The position numbers were made by a program, and so were the translations under genes. A stretch of DNA of 64,000 nucleotides, taken from the NCBI GenBank assembly GCA_963770275.1, contig CAVYPD010000048.1:75108-139107 (forward strand), given 5' to 3'. Under the pieces are notes generated by a model. The model saw nothing but the letters and a program-made list of their open reading frames with translations, searched no databases and was not told the DNA's origin. Each line of letters opens with the position of its first letter. The first letter of the stretch is position 1. Shown piece by piece: positions 29,091 through 38,686 of this stretch. The stretch comes from Roseiarcus sp963770275 (GTDB lineage: Bacteria > Pseudomonadota > Alphaproteobacteria > Rhizobiales > Beijerinckiaceae).

Positions 29091-30299
29091 ATGAAGTCGA
29101 CCGAAGTTCCGATCGCGGCCGCCAGAACGCCGCTCGCGCCGCGTCTGGTCGAGCTTCTGTCGGGAGACTGGCGGTACGTTCCAATCTTGACGGCGATTGT
29201 TCTCATCTGGATCCTGTTCGGGGTCTGGGACCCCAAGTTCCTTTCGCCAAGGAACCTGTCGAATCTTAGCCTCCAGAGCGTAGTCACGGGAATTCTGGCG
29301 CTCGGTCTCGTGCCCGTCCTGATCATCCGCCAGATCGATATGTCGGTGGCTGCGGTCAGCGCGGTCGCCGGGACGATTACAGGCCAGATGCTGATCGTTT
29401 TCGACGCGCCGGTTTGGCTCGCAATCGCGGCCGGAGTGGCCTTCGGCGCAGCGGTTGGCTTCGTCCAGGGCCGGTGGATCACATGGACCAAGACACCCGG
29501 TTTTCTGGTTACTTTCGGCGTCTCCCTGATCCTGGCCGCCGTTCAGTTGCGGCTGCTTCCGGCGACTGGCCAGATCAACCTGTTCGGCACGGATCTGACA
29601 TTTCTCGCGGGATCCTATGTCGACAAGTCGTTGAGTTGGGGACTCGTCCTTCTCGCAGTCGCAGGCTTCGCCGTCTTTCGCTATCTTTATATTTCCGACG
29701 CCATCAAGGCGGGGCTCGCCGTCACGGTCGCCAAGAACGTCGTGGCGCCGACGGCGATCGTTCTTCTCGTGATCGCGATCGCTGTCGGCGCGCTCAATCG
29801 GCATAACGGCGTCCCGGTCGCCGTTCTGATCTTCCTGCTGGCGATCATCGTCCTGTCTTATATCGGCTCGCACACTCGGTTTGGCGTCTATCTCTATGCG
29901 ACGGGCGCGAATCCCAGCGCCGTGGCCCGAGCGGGAATCAAGGTCGACGGGATCCGAATTGCGGCCTTCATGATCTGCGGGGCGTTTGCAGCCTTTGGCG
30001 GAATTTTGGCGGCCTCCCGCCTTCTCGGGGTTTCGGCGCAATCATCGGGTATGGGAACACTCCTCCTCGAGGCGATCACCGCTGCGGTCGTGGGCGGAAC
30101 CAGCCTGTTTGGAGGGCGCGGATCGCCGTGGTCGGCGCTGTTCGGAGCGCTGGCGATCACGAGCATCTCGAACGGCATCGACCTTCTGGGTCTGGGCACC
30201 GAGGTCAAGCTGGCGACCCAGGGCATCGTGCTGATCCTCGCGACCTCCCTCGATTCCGTCATTCACAATCTTTCGCGGGGCCCTTCCGCCGAACTCTGA
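29091..30299 (+). CDS. Sugar ABC transporter permease (XylH-like)
   Basis: 402 aa, longer than RbsC and close to the about 390 aa of XylH, with extra membrane segments in the middle. IIRQIDMSVAAVSAVAG is the early signature; AVVGGTSLFGGRGSPWSA is the C-terminal loop. The in-frame extension upstream to 28950 is possible, but ATG 29091 has GAGG nearby and gives a normal N-terminus. Followed by the binding protein after a 46-nt gap and then by a single-domain ATPase, the gene set of xylose/fructose-type importers. Confidence 0.9.
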   Translation: MKSTEVPIAAARTPLAPRLVELLSGDWRYVPILTAIVLIWILFGVWDPKFLSPRNLSNLSLQSVVTGILALGLVPVLIIRQIDMSVAAVSAVAGTITGQMLIVFDAPVWLAIAAGVAFGAAVGFVQGRWITWTKTPGFLVTFGVSLILAAVQLRLLPATGQINLFGTDLTFLAGSYVDKSLSWGLVLLAVAGFAVFRYLYISDAIKAGLAVTVAKNVVAPTAIVLLVIAIAVGALNRHNGVPVAVLIFLLAIIVLSYIGSHTRFGVYLYATGANPSAVARAGIKVDGIRIAAFMICGAFAAFGGILAASRLLGVSAQSSGMGTLLLEAITAAVVGGTSLFGGRGSPWSALFGALAITSISNGIDLLGLGTEVKLATQGIVLILATSLDSVIHNLSRGPSAEL

Positions 30300-30345
30300 C
30301 CACGCAACAAAACGGCCCATTCAACAATATGCAGGAGGAAACGAA

Positions 30346-31443
30346 ATGAACTCGGTTACCAAGGCTATGACGATCGTTGCGGGACTTGGCTGCGCCGCTT
30401 CGTGCGTAAGTCCCGCGGCGGCCCTCGACCCGGACCCGTCACTGACGGGAAGCGTCTATATGATGCTGCCGAACTTCACGACCGTTCGGTTCGTGCAGAA
30501 AGATGGGCCTGCGTTTGTCGCCGCAATGAAGAAATATGCGCCGAATATCAAGGTCGAAGTCATCAACGGGGAGAGCAACCCGCAGCTCCAGCAATCGCAG
30601 GTCGATGCCGCGATCACCGGCGGCGCGAAGGCGATCGTCCTCGTCGCGGCGGATCCATCGCTCGCCAGCGGCAGTCTCAATGCTGCAAAAAAGGCGGGCG
30701 TCCCCTTAATCGCCTACGAGCACGAGGCGAGTGGCGGCCCCGTCACCTATTACACGCAGTTTGGCGCGCTGAAGGTCGGCGAGGCGCAAGGAAAGAACGC
30801 GGCTGCGGCGCTCTCTGAGGGCGGCCCATACAAGATCGCCCGACTCTACGGCAACAAGGGTGATTTCTATACGCGCGCGACAAAAGAGGGCCAGGACGAA
30901 TTTCTGAAGCCGCTGCTCGACGCAAAAAAGATCGAGGTCGTCTGTGAGGATTACGTGCCGAACTGGAATCCGTCGGACGCCCAGCACATCATGGAGCAGT
31001 GCCTGACGAAGACCAACGGCGACTTCTCGGCGATCGTTGCGTCCAACGACGGCACAGCGGAGGGCGCGCTGGCGGCGCTTGTCTCGCAAGGGCTCGCGGG
31101 TAAGATCAAGATCCTGGGCGGTCAGGACGCGAATGTCACGACCCTGCAGAATATTCTGCTCGGCCTGCAGCACGGCACGGTGCTGAAGACCTATCCGCTT
31201 CTCGCCGACAGCGCGGCGCGACTGGCCGTCGACGCGATCAAGGGACAGAAGCCCGAAGACGGGCATATCAATGGCGAGTTCGACAACGGCTTCGCCAAGA
31301 TCCCCACGGCCTACATCGACGTCGAGATGATCGACAAGTCGAATGTCGGCGACGTGGTCAAGGCTGGTGTCTGGACCTGGAAGGACATTTGCACCGGGCC
31401 AGTCGCCAAGACGGACACCTGCAAGCAGCACGCGGGCGAGTGA
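30346..31443 (+). CDS. Sugar ABC transporter substrate-binding protein (XylF-like)
   Basis: 365 aa; signal peptide with core TIVAGLGCAASCVS and cleavage near AAALDP. The mature protein is a type-1 binding protein whose C-terminal half (VASNDGTAEGALAALVSQGL, then LGGQDANVT) resembles XylF. CAGGAGGAAACGAA gives a strong ribosome binding site. Several Cys residues late in the protein (DICTG, TDTCK) could form a disulfide. Ligand is probably a pentose or polyol, by family only. Confidence 0.9.
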   Translation: MNSVTKAMTIVAGLGCAASCVSPAAALDPDPSLTGSVYMMLPNFTTVRFVQKDGPAFVAAMKKYAPNIKVEVINGESNPQLQQSQVDAAITGGAKAIVLVAADPSLASGSLNAAKKAGVPLIAYEHEASGGPVTYYTQFGALKVGEAQGKNAAAALSEGGPYKIARLYGNKGDFYTRATKEGQDEFLKPLLDAKKIEVVCEDYVPNWNPSDAQHIMEQCLTKTNGDFSAIVASNDGTAEGALAALVSQGLAGKIKILGGQDANVTTLQNILLGLQHGTVLKTYPLLADSAARLAVDAIKGQKPEDGHINGEFDNGFAKIPTAYIDVEMIDKSNVGDVVKAGVWTWKDICTGPVAKTDTCKQHAGE

Positions 31444-31505
31444 TCCAGGCGGGGGTTGGCGCTGAGGTTCGTTTGGCGCCAATTCTCTGAATTGCGGATG
31501 GATGG

Positions 31506-32333
31506 ATGTCTCAAAAGGGAAACGCGGCGCCGGGCCCACTCGACACGGAGACTCGCCTTCCGGTCTTCGAAATCCGGAGCGCGAGCAAGTATTTTGGCGG
31601 CGTGACAGCGCTACAAGCCGTCTCTCTCGATGTCCATGCGGCGGAGATCGTCGCCATCGTCGGCGATAACGGCGCAGGCAAGTCGACATTAATCAAAGCG
31701 ATCTCGGGAACACAGCCGCCGGACGAAGGGACGTTTTTCTTCAGAGGCCAGCCGGTCGAGATCAAGAACCCGCAGGACGCGAGCCGGCTAGGCATCGAGA
31801 CCGTGTACCAGGATCTCGCGCTCTGCGACAATCTCGACACCGTCCAGAATCTGTTTCTCGGCAACGAAATCATCTCTTCGACTTCGACCGGTCGCCGGCT
31901 GAAGCACGCGGCCATGGAGCAGCTCTCCGCTGAAGTGCTGCGCAATCTCGGCGTTACGACGATCCGTTCGCTGCGAGCCCCGGTGGGGCGGCTCTCCGGC
32001 GGGCAGCGGCAAGGCATCGCAATCTGCCGGTGCATCATGAGGGATCCGACCGTTGTGCTGCTCGACGAGCCGACCGCCGCGTTAGGCGTCGAGCAGCGCG
32101 GCGGCGTGGTGCGGCTGATCCGGAAACTGAAGGAGGACAATCACTCGGTGATTGTGATCTCGCATGACCTCCATGACGTCGTGCTTGAGGTCGCGGATCG
32201 CATCGTCGTTCTTCGGCTCGGACGTAAGGTTGCGGAGTTCCGCCGCGAGGAGGTCAACGCTTCCGATCTGGTGGCCGCGATTACGGGGATACGGTCGCGC
32301 TCCGGTTTTCAAACCGGCGCAACGGCGGCCTAA
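31506..32333 (+). CDS. Single-domain sugar ABC transporter ATP-binding protein (FrcA-like)
   Basis: 275 aa with one ATPase domain only: Walker A GDNGAGKST, signature LSGGQRQGIAI, Walker B VVLLDEPTAAL, and H-loop VIVISHDLHDV. This is half the size of RbsA proteins but matches the FrcA type that works as a homodimer. It completes the 29091 importer. No good SD is seen before ATG 31506. Followed by about 220 nt without a gene. Confidence 0.9.
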   Translation: MSQKGNAAPGPLDTETRLPVFEIRSASKYFGGVTALQAVSLDVHAAEIVAIVGDNGAGKSTLIKAISGTQPPDEGTFFFRGQPVEIKNPQDASRLGIETVYQDLALCDNLDTVQNLFLGNEIISSTSTGRRLKHAAMEQLSAEVLRNLGVTTIRSLRAPVGRLSGGQRQGIAICRCIMRDPTVVLLDEPTAALGVEQRGGVVRLIRKLKEDNHSVIVISHDLHDVVLEVADRIVVLRLGRKVAEFRREEVNASDLVAAITGIRSRSGFQTGATAA

Positions 32334-32552
32334 GTATGGAGCGCCTAGAGGTCGCCGATCGGGACGAAGGGTTGGCGGGGGGTGCAGAGGATGCCGTCCG
32401 GTCGAGCCGGAGCGTACCGCATCCGCGTTGATCTGGAGATCTCGGCGCGTGGCGGCCCAAAATATGCCAAGGTTGAGAAAATGAACGCTGGACCGATCTA
32501 GCTCCGAGCGCCAAGGAGCAGGTGTGAGCAAACTGTCACGGGGCAATGTGAA

Positions 32553-33597
32553 ATGGCTTGGAATTCGAAGGCAGGACCGCGGATTGCGTTCCTAGGGACA
32601 GGCGCGCAAGGCGCCTCGATCGGAGCCGACTTTGCTTTGGCCGGTCTTGATGTGACCTTCATCGAGCAATGGCCAGACCATGTCATCGCCATTCGTGAAC
32701 ACGGTATCACCGTAAACTTGCCCACGCGCACCCTCAACGCCAGAGTTCCGGCGCTGCATCTCTGCCAGGTTGCTGAAATCCGCCAACCGTTCGACGTCGT
32801 CTTTCTTGTGATGAAGGCCTATGACACGCGGTGGGCCTGCCAGCTCATTGAGCCCTGCCTGGCTCCAGACGGAGTGGTGGCTGGTCTGCAAAACGGGATG
32901 ACACACGACGTCATTGCGTCGGTCGTGGGCGCGAGGCGGACCATTGGCGCCGTCATCGAGATTGCGTCCAACATGTTCACGCCAGGCGTTACGACCCGCC
33001 AGAATGATCACGATACAAGCTGGTTTGCACTGGGCGCGTTGGAAACAGAAACGCAGGACAAGGCGGAAGACGTTGCCTGTCTGCTGCGGCATAGCGGAAC
33101 GGTTGAGGTGACCACGGACATCCGGTCCTGCTAAATGGATGAAGCTTGTCGTCAACGCCGCGGAACTCATCCCCTCGGCCATTCTTGATCTACCGCTTTA
33201 CGAGGCTGTCAATACGCCAGGCATGCTAGAAACCATGCGCGCCGCCGGCTATGAAGCCATGGATGCAGCGCTTGCCGACGGCGCAACCATCACGCCGATC
33301 ATCGGAATGCCTCCGGTGATGTCTAATCACCCTGAGCGATATGTGGATCAGATCTTCGACGAGGTTCTGAAGACTTTCTCAAAGCCTGACACGCTTACCA
33401 CTTCCCTGCAGGACTGGCGCAAAGGCCGGCGCGCCGAAATCCTTGAGGTTAATGGTCATGTCACAGACGTGCTTAAGAGCCACGGCAAAGCGGCGCCCGT
33501 AAACGACCGAATCATCAAATTGGCGCTAGCCATTGAGAATGGCGATTTGATCGCTCAGCCCTCGAACGCGGGGTTGCTGGTGCAATCGTCCAGCTGA
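32553..33597 (+). CDS. Ketopantoate reductase (ApbA/PanE) family protein, frameshifted
   Basis: The N-terminal half has the NADP motif IAFLGTGAQGASIGADFA and the family string VFLVMKAYDT near residue 90. The C-terminal half (KLVVNAAELIPSAIL) reads in another frame. One extra base near 33131 separates IRS from AKWMK. Corrected length about 347 aa, longer than PanE of E. coli. The family reduces 2-ketoacids such as ketopantoate. In this catabolic setting a different branched or sugar-derived ketoacid is possible, but that is inference. Confidence 0.8.
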
Positions 33598-34095
33598 CTG
33601 TTGAGACGCGGCTGCGTTAGGGGCTTCTCGGAGTCTGCCGCAATTTCAGGCGCGGTACCCGCCCGACTTGGAGTGATCGGCCACTCTAGCAAGAGTGGCA
33701 TGCTATCCCTGTGTTGTCTTTCGCGACGTGCACGATGCTGAGGCGCCGACGCGCCGGATATAGCGCCTGCTGGCGGCAAGCAAACTGCAATCCTTCTTTG
33801 CGGGCATTCCTCGGCACGCTGCGCGAACGCTATCCGGATCTCTCTGCTGCGACGGCGTCGGGCTAAAGGCCGCCAGCGCACTGGCCGGTCGAAGGCCTCA
33901 GCTTCCGATTGATACTGATCGACAAGGAACACCAGCGAACCGATCTCAGTCTATCCGTGAAGGGCCCGAAGCTTTTCAGCAAGGCGTAAGTCACAAAGTC
34001 CTCCGTCCAAAGATGGGTGCTGCCGATTGTCGCCGCGATGTTTTTCATGATCGGCTCTGCTATAAGTTTTCGCGGTCGTAAAGACCGTCGCCCCT
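33598..34095. other. About 500 nt without a recognised gene
   Basis: No supported CDS. A 78-codon minus-strand frame at 33863-34099 contains a protein-like stretch (IAATIGSTHLWTEDFVTYAL) but ends in low-quality sequence, and could be a decayed remnant. Confidence 0.3.
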
Positions 34096-34776
34096 TCACA
34101 AGGAGGGTCCCACCGCCGAGTTCCGGATTCGTCGAACCGTCAGGATCGTATGAGCTCGCAGGACGGTGACAAGGGTGTCGCTATCGCGCCTCCGCAGCGC
34201 TTCGTTGATCGCGTTGTGTTCATCGACCGCTCGAGCCCAGACCGAAGGCTGATCGTTTCCGAGGAACCGGATCCGCTTGAGCTTTGCCTGAAGATCGCCG
34301 TGGATCGCCTTGCACGTCGCGTTGCGGGCAAAGCCGACAATCATCGCATGCAGATCCTGATTGATCTGAAAATAACGCAACCGGTCGCGAGCCCGATAAG
34401 TCTCAAGGAGGGCCTTCTGCCGCTCATCAAACAGTCCAAGTTCGGCGCTCGTCGCTCGCTCGCAGGTCAAGACTGCGCAGCCCTGTTCAATAACACCCAG
34501 GGCTTCCATCATATCAAGCACGTCGTCCAAGGAGTATGATCGAACGATCGCGCCGCGGTTTGGGACGAGATCGAGCAGGCCCTCGCTCCCGAGCGTCCGT
34601 ATCGCTTCACGAAGCGGGGTGCGCGATACGCCCAGATCCACCCCGAGACGCACCTCGTTGATCTTCTCGCCGGGTTGGAAGTGCCCCTGAACGATAAGGT
34701 CGCGGAGTTGAGATGTGATTTCGGAATGCAGGGTTTGCCGGGAAACTTTTCGCGGAACGGCTGCGGCTACAGTCAT
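34096..34776 (-). CDS. GntR family transcriptional regulator (FadR/FCD type)
   Basis: 226 aa. N-terminal winged helix: SQLRDLIVQGHFQPGEKINE, then LGVSRTPLREAIRTL and the wing NRGAIVR. The C-terminal FCD domain shows the metal-site residues in DLHAMI, VDEHNAINEAL and LRAHTILTV. Such regulators usually repress neighbouring catabolic genes and release DNA on binding an organic acid. Divergent from the PdxA-family gene at 34904; the region between them contains repeated AGTGTATG elements. Confidence 0.9.
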   Translation of the reverse strand: MTVAAAVPRKVSRQTLHSEITSQLRDLIVQGHFQPGEKINEVRLGVDLGVSRTPLREAIRTLGSEGLLDLVPNRGAIVRSYSLDDVLDMMEALGVIEQGCAVLTCERATSAELGLFDERQKALLETYRARDRLRYFQINQDLHAMIVGFARNATCKAIHGDLQAKLKRIRFLGNDQPSVWARAVDEHNAINEALRRRDSDTLVTVLRAHTILTVRRIRNSAVGPSL

Positions 34777-34809
34777 GCGATTGCTCAGTCCGGCGTATCA
34801 ACCGCAATC

Positions 34810-34863
34810 AGTGTATGGCGAAATCATCAGTTCACAAAGTGTATGCATTATTCTCTGTACACT
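34810..34863. promoter_or_regulatory. Candidate GntR operator in divergent promoter
   Basis: AGTGTATG occurs twice as a direct repeat (34810-34817 and 34839-34846). The second copy also pairs with TACACT (34858-34863) as a 6-bp inverted repeat. Location between the GntR gene and the divergent catabolic operon supports an operator. Confidence 0.45.
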
Positions 34864-34903
34864 CTAGGTCGCCCGCATTAAGATTGGTGCGGGAGGACGG
34901 CAG

Positions 34904-35939
34904 ATGGATGGGCAATCGCCAAAGCCGCTCGTCAGCGTTGTGCTGGGGGATCCGGCCGGCATTGGACCGGAACTAGCGGCGGGATTGGCGGCGGATTCCG
35001 TCGTGGCCAACGCTGTTCGGCTACTGATTATTGGCGATCGCCGGATTTTCGACCGTGGCGCCGAGATTGCCGGAACGCATACTGTCGTTACGCCCATCCG
35101 CGAGGACGAACTTCCTCACCTTCCTCCGGGACAACATCGCTTTCTTGATGTTCGAAGCATCGATCCTTCGGCCGTCGTGACGGGTCGCGCGGGGGAGCCT
35201 GGCGGTGCCTCCGCCTTGGCCAATTTCCGCAAGGCCTTAGATCTCGGGCGCGGCACATCTCGTTGATGCAGTCTGCTACACACCGTTCAACAAGAGCGCG
35301 ATGCGCAAATCCTATTCCGACTATGAGGACGAGGTGTCGTTTTCAGCCGAGCATCTCGGCTTGCCGGTCACGGACATCGCCGAGTTCAACATCCAACCCC
35401 GGCTATGGAGCGCCCGCGTCACCTCGCATGTGCCGCTCTCGCGAGTCGCCTCCCTTTTGACGGTCGATTCCATTCTCAATCGAATCGCTTTGACGGATCG
35501 CGCGATGCGCACAGCGGGCCACGATTCGCGCCGGATCGCGGTCGCCGGTCTGAACCCTCACGCGGGTGATGAAGGGAATTTTGGCCGCGAAGAGATCGAC
35601 GTGATCGGCCCCGCGGTCGAGGCGGCGCGGGCCCGGGGATTCGACTGCAACGGACCCTACTCGCCCGACACAGTTTATGTGAGAGCGCGGGCGGGCGAAT
35701 TCGACGCCGTTCTGACGATGTATCACGACCAGGGTCAGATCGCGATGAAGCTCATGGGCTTCTTCGAAGGCGTGGTCTATTTCTCCGGCTTGCCTTTCCC
35801 AATGACGACTCCTGCGCACGGCACGGCCTACGAAATCTCGGGGCAGGGCAGGGCGGATATCGGCGCCAACCGCGCCGCAGTCCTGCTCGCCGGACGGATG
35901 GCTGGTCGGACTGTCGGCGAGTCTCTCGCGGTCGGCTAG
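34904..35939 (+). CDS. PdxA family (4-hydroxythreonine-4-phosphate dehydrogenase-like) protein, frameshifted
   Basis: N-terminal LGDPAGIGPELAAGL reads in one frame. CYTPFNKSAMR, GLNPHAGDEGNFG, TMYHDQGQIAMK and TPAHGTAYEI read in another, joined near 35255. The His and Asp metal ligands of the family are visible. Corrected length about 345 aa. Besides PLP synthesis, the family includes enzymes for phosphorylated four-carbon sugar acids (PdxA2) and aromatic diol dehydrogenation (TphB). The surrounding catabolic genes favour a non-PLP role. First gene of a long operon under likely GntR control. Confidence 0.84.
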
Positions 35940-35962
35940 CTGGGACGGGAGGAAGGGAGCGC

Positions 35963-36859
35963 ATGACCAACATGCCGATGGTTGACGCCCACGTCCACTT
36001 CTGGGATCCGACAAAGAATTACTATCCCTGGCTCAACGATCGTCCGCTGATCCCCTTTCGCTACGGCGACTATTCCGCGATCTGCCGTCCCTATCTGCCC
36101 GACGATTACAAGCGTGACGCCACGACGCAGCACAACGTCGTGAAGACCGTCTATATCGAAGCGGAGTGGGACCCCGAGGACCCCATCGGCGAGATGGAAT
36201 ACATCGCCCGTCTTCGACGTGAGACGGGCTGGCCCAACGTCGCCGTCGGTCAGGCTTGGCTCGACCGCGCCGACCGCGCCGAAGTGTTGGAGCGTCTGGC
36301 CGCGTTCGATTTTGTTCGCGGCGTTCGTCACAAGCCGCGCTCCAACCCCAAGCCGAACATGACTGCGACGGGCAGCATGGTCGATCCGCACTGGGTTGAA
36401 GGCTATGCGCTGCTCGCCCGGCACGGGCTCCGCTTCGATCTGCAGACGCCGTGGTGGCATCTCCGGGAGGCCGCCCAACTGGCTGACCAATATCCCGACA
36501 TCCCGATGATTCTTCTGCATTCAGGCCTGCCGGCCGACCGCAGTCCGGAAGGGATCGCAGGGTGGAAGAGCGCAATGGCGGTTCTCGCCAAGCGCCCCAA
36601 CGTGTCGGCCAAGATCTCGGGCATCGGGCTGCCGGGACAGCCCTGGCTCGTTTCGAACAACCGCGACATTGTGCTGACCATCATCGAACTTTATGGCGTG
36701 GACCGTTGCATGTTCGGGAGCAACTTTCCGGTCGACAGCGTCTGCGGCGATCTCGAGACGATCTTTTCCGGCTACAAGGCGATCACGGCCGATCTCGGAG
36801 CCGAGGCCCAGGCCAAGCTGTTCCACGACAACGCGATCCGGATCTACGATGTCCGCTAA
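35963..36859 (+). CDS. Amidohydrolase (lactonase/PDC hydrolase-like, COG3618 type)
   Basis: 298 aa amidohydrolase-2 TIM barrel. The N-terminal metal motif VDAHVHFWDP, VRGVRHKP, MILLHSG and the terminal MFGSNFPVDSV are visible; the last replaces the common GSD by GSN, as in many COG3618 members. Relatives hydrolyse sugar lactones (fuconolactone, rhamnonolactone) or 2-pyrone-4,6-dicarboxylate. GGGAGGAAGGGAG gives a strong ribosome binding site. Overlaps the next gene by 11 nt. Confidence 0.88.
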   Translation: MTNMPMVDAHVHFWDPTKNYYPWLNDRPLIPFRYGDYSAICRPYLPDDYKRDATTQHNVVKTVYIEAEWDPEDPIGEMEYIARLRRETGWPNVAVGQAWLDRADRAEVLERLAAFDFVRGVRHKPRSNPKPNMTATGSMVDPHWVEGYALLARHGLRFDLQTPWWHLREAAQLADQYPDIPMILLHSGLPADRSPEGIAGWKSAMAVLAKRPNVSAKISGIGLPGQPWLVSNNRDIVLTIIELYGVDRCMFGSNFPVDSVCGDLETIFSGYKAITADLGAEAQAKLFHDNAIRIYDVR

Positions 36860-37775
36860 GCCCTCTGTCGGCTATGTCGGCGTGGGGCTCATGGGCGGCT
36901 CGATGGTCGAGCGGCTGGTCACGCTCGGCTATCGCGTTCAGGCCTTTGACATCGATGCGGCTCGGCTTGCCGCGGCGCAGCGAGCGGGCGCGCGTCCCGT
37001 CGCGAGCGCTGCGGACGCGGCGCGCGGCGCGGATTTCGTCATGCTCAACCTGCCGTCCGCTCAGGCGGTCGAGGAGGCCGTGTTCGGAACGACGGGCTTG
37101 GCGACCGCCTTGCGGCCCCCGCAGCTCGTAATCGACTTCTCGACCATCCCGGCGGCCGAGTGCCGGGACTTTTCCCGCCGGCTGCATGAGAAGACCGGCT
37201 GTACCTGGGTCGATGCGCCGGTCTCGGGCGGTCCGCCGGCCGCGGCCGCGGGATCGCTCACGATCATGGCGGGCGGCGCCGAAACGGATATCGCACGGCT
37301 GCGGCCGCTGATGGACGACATTGGGCGGCAGTTCACTCATGTTGGTCCGGTCGGCTCGGGGTCCCTCGCCAAGACGATCGCGCAGCTCGTCGTGTGTTCG
37401 ACCTATGTGGTTCTGGCGGAGGCGGCCCGCCTCGCCGAGGCGGCGGGGATCGACGCCGCCATCCTGCCAAGCTGCGTACGTGGGGGACATGCCGACGGCG
37501 AGTTGATGCGCCAAATCTATCCGCGCATCGCGGCCCATGATTTTGCCCCGCGCGCCTACGCGCGGCAGCTGCTGAAAGACCTGGAGGCAGTTCAGGAGCT
37601 CGCACGCGACGCGCATGTGCCGACGCCCATGTCAGCTCAGGCCACGCAGCTCTATCGCCTGATGGTCGCGGCAGGCCACGCCGAAATCGACGGTTGCGGG
37701 ATCTATAAGCTGTTTGAATCACAGGCCGCGGCCCCGATGGCGGCTGCAACGTCGACCCTTGGAGGACGCCCGTGA
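36849..37775 (+). CDS. NAD(P)-dependent oxidoreductase, 3-hydroxyisobutyrate dehydrogenase family
   Basis: 308 aa. VGYVGVGLMGGSMVERL, IDFSTIPAAECR and APVSGGPPAAAAGSL are family motifs, and SLAKTIAQLVV holds the catalytic Lys. ATG at 36849 lies inside the end of the amidohydrolase gene, so the two are coupled. The next HIBADH-like gene overlaps the stop as GTGA. Two adjacent but divergent paralogues suggest successive oxidations or two stereoisomers. Confidence 0.88.
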   Translation: MSAKPSVGYVGVGLMGGSMVERLVTLGYRVQAFDIDAARLAAAQRAGARPVASAADAARGADFVMLNLPSAQAVEEAVFGTTGLATALRPPQLVIDFSTIPAAECRDFSRRLHEKTGCTWVDAPVSGGPPAAAAGSLTIMAGGAETDIARLRPLMDDIGRQFTHVGPVGSGSLAKTIAQLVVCSTYVVLAEAARLAEAAGIDAAILPSCVRGGHADGELMRQIYPRIAAHDFAPRAYARQLLKDLEAVQELARDAHVPTPMSAQATQLYRLMVAAGHAEIDGCGIYKLFESQAAAPMAAATSTLGGRP

Positions 37776-38686
37776 GCACTGAACCCTTCGGTTTCGTTGG
37801 TCTGGGCGCGATGGGCGGCCCCATGATCGAAAAGGCGATCGAGGCGGGTCTCACGCTGCACGTATTCGACACCAACCAGGCGGCCCTGGACAGCGCCGCG
37901 AAGCTCGGCGCGAAGATCGAGAAGAGCGCCGCAGGAGTCGCGAGCGCCGTCGAAGTTGTGTTCGTGAGCTTGCCGAATGCACCGATCGTGGAAGCGGTCG
38001 CGCTCGGCTCGGATGGAATCATCGAAGGCACTCGCGTCAAACACTACATCGATCTCTCGACGACCGGCCCAACGGTCGCCATCAAGGTGGGCCGCGCCTT
38101 TCAGGATCGCGGGATTTCTGCGCTCGACTGCCCGGTCAGCGGCGGCATCGTCGGCGTCAAGAACAAGACGCTTGCGATCATGGCGAGCGGCCCGAAGGAG
38201 ACTCTGGACCGGGCCAATCCCTTGCTGCGAAGCTTCACCAAGACCTTCGTGCATATCGGTCCGGAAGTCGGCAAGGCGCAGATCGTCAAGCTCGCCAACA
38301 ACATCCTCATGGCTACCAACATGCTGATCGTGGCCGAGGCGATGGCCTTTGCGGAGAAAGGCGGCGTTGACCCCAAGGACCTGTTCGAGGTGGTCAATAA
38401 TGGTTCCGGCCGGTCCTGGGTTTCGGAGATCGCCTATCCCAAACACGTGTTGACGCGACGCTATGACCAGAACTTCCGTATTGAACTCATGAACAAAGAC
38501 GTATCGCTCTGCTTGCAGGAGGCCGAGAAGCTTGGCGTGCCCATGTGGCTTGGCGCAGCCGTCCGACAATATTGGCAGTTCACCATGACCCAGGGCATGG
38601 CGAGCCAGGACAGTTCGCGGATCGCGGCCCTCGTTGAGCAATGGGCTGGAATCGAACCGGCCAGCAACGCCGCCGTAACACCATGA
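37772..38686 (+). CDS. NAD(P)-dependent oxidoreductase, 3-hydroxyisobutyrate dehydrogenase family
   Basis: 304 aa paralogue of the preceding gene. FVGLGAMGGPMIEKAI, IDLSTTGPTVA and CPVSGGIVGVKNKTL are present, with the catalytic Lys in KLANNILMATNM. GTG 37772 overlaps the previous stop, and its own stop overlaps the ATG of the SDR at 38683 (ATGA). Probably acts on a 3-hydroxyacid of the same pathway. Confidence 0.9.
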   Translation: MSTEPFGFVGLGAMGGPMIEKAIEAGLTLHVFDTNQAALDSAAKLGAKIEKSAAGVASAVEVVFVSLPNAPIVEAVALGSDGIIEGTRVKHYIDLSTTGPTVAIKVGRAFQDRGISALDCPVSGGIVGVKNKTLAIMASGPKETLDRANPLLRSFTKTFVHIGPEVGKAQIVKLANNILMATNMLIVAEAMAFAEKGGVDPKDLFEVVNNGSGRSWVSEIAYPKHVLTRRYDQNFRIELMNKDVSLCLQEAEKLGVPMWLGAAVRQYWQFTMTQGMASQDSSRIAALVEQWAGIEPASNAAVTP

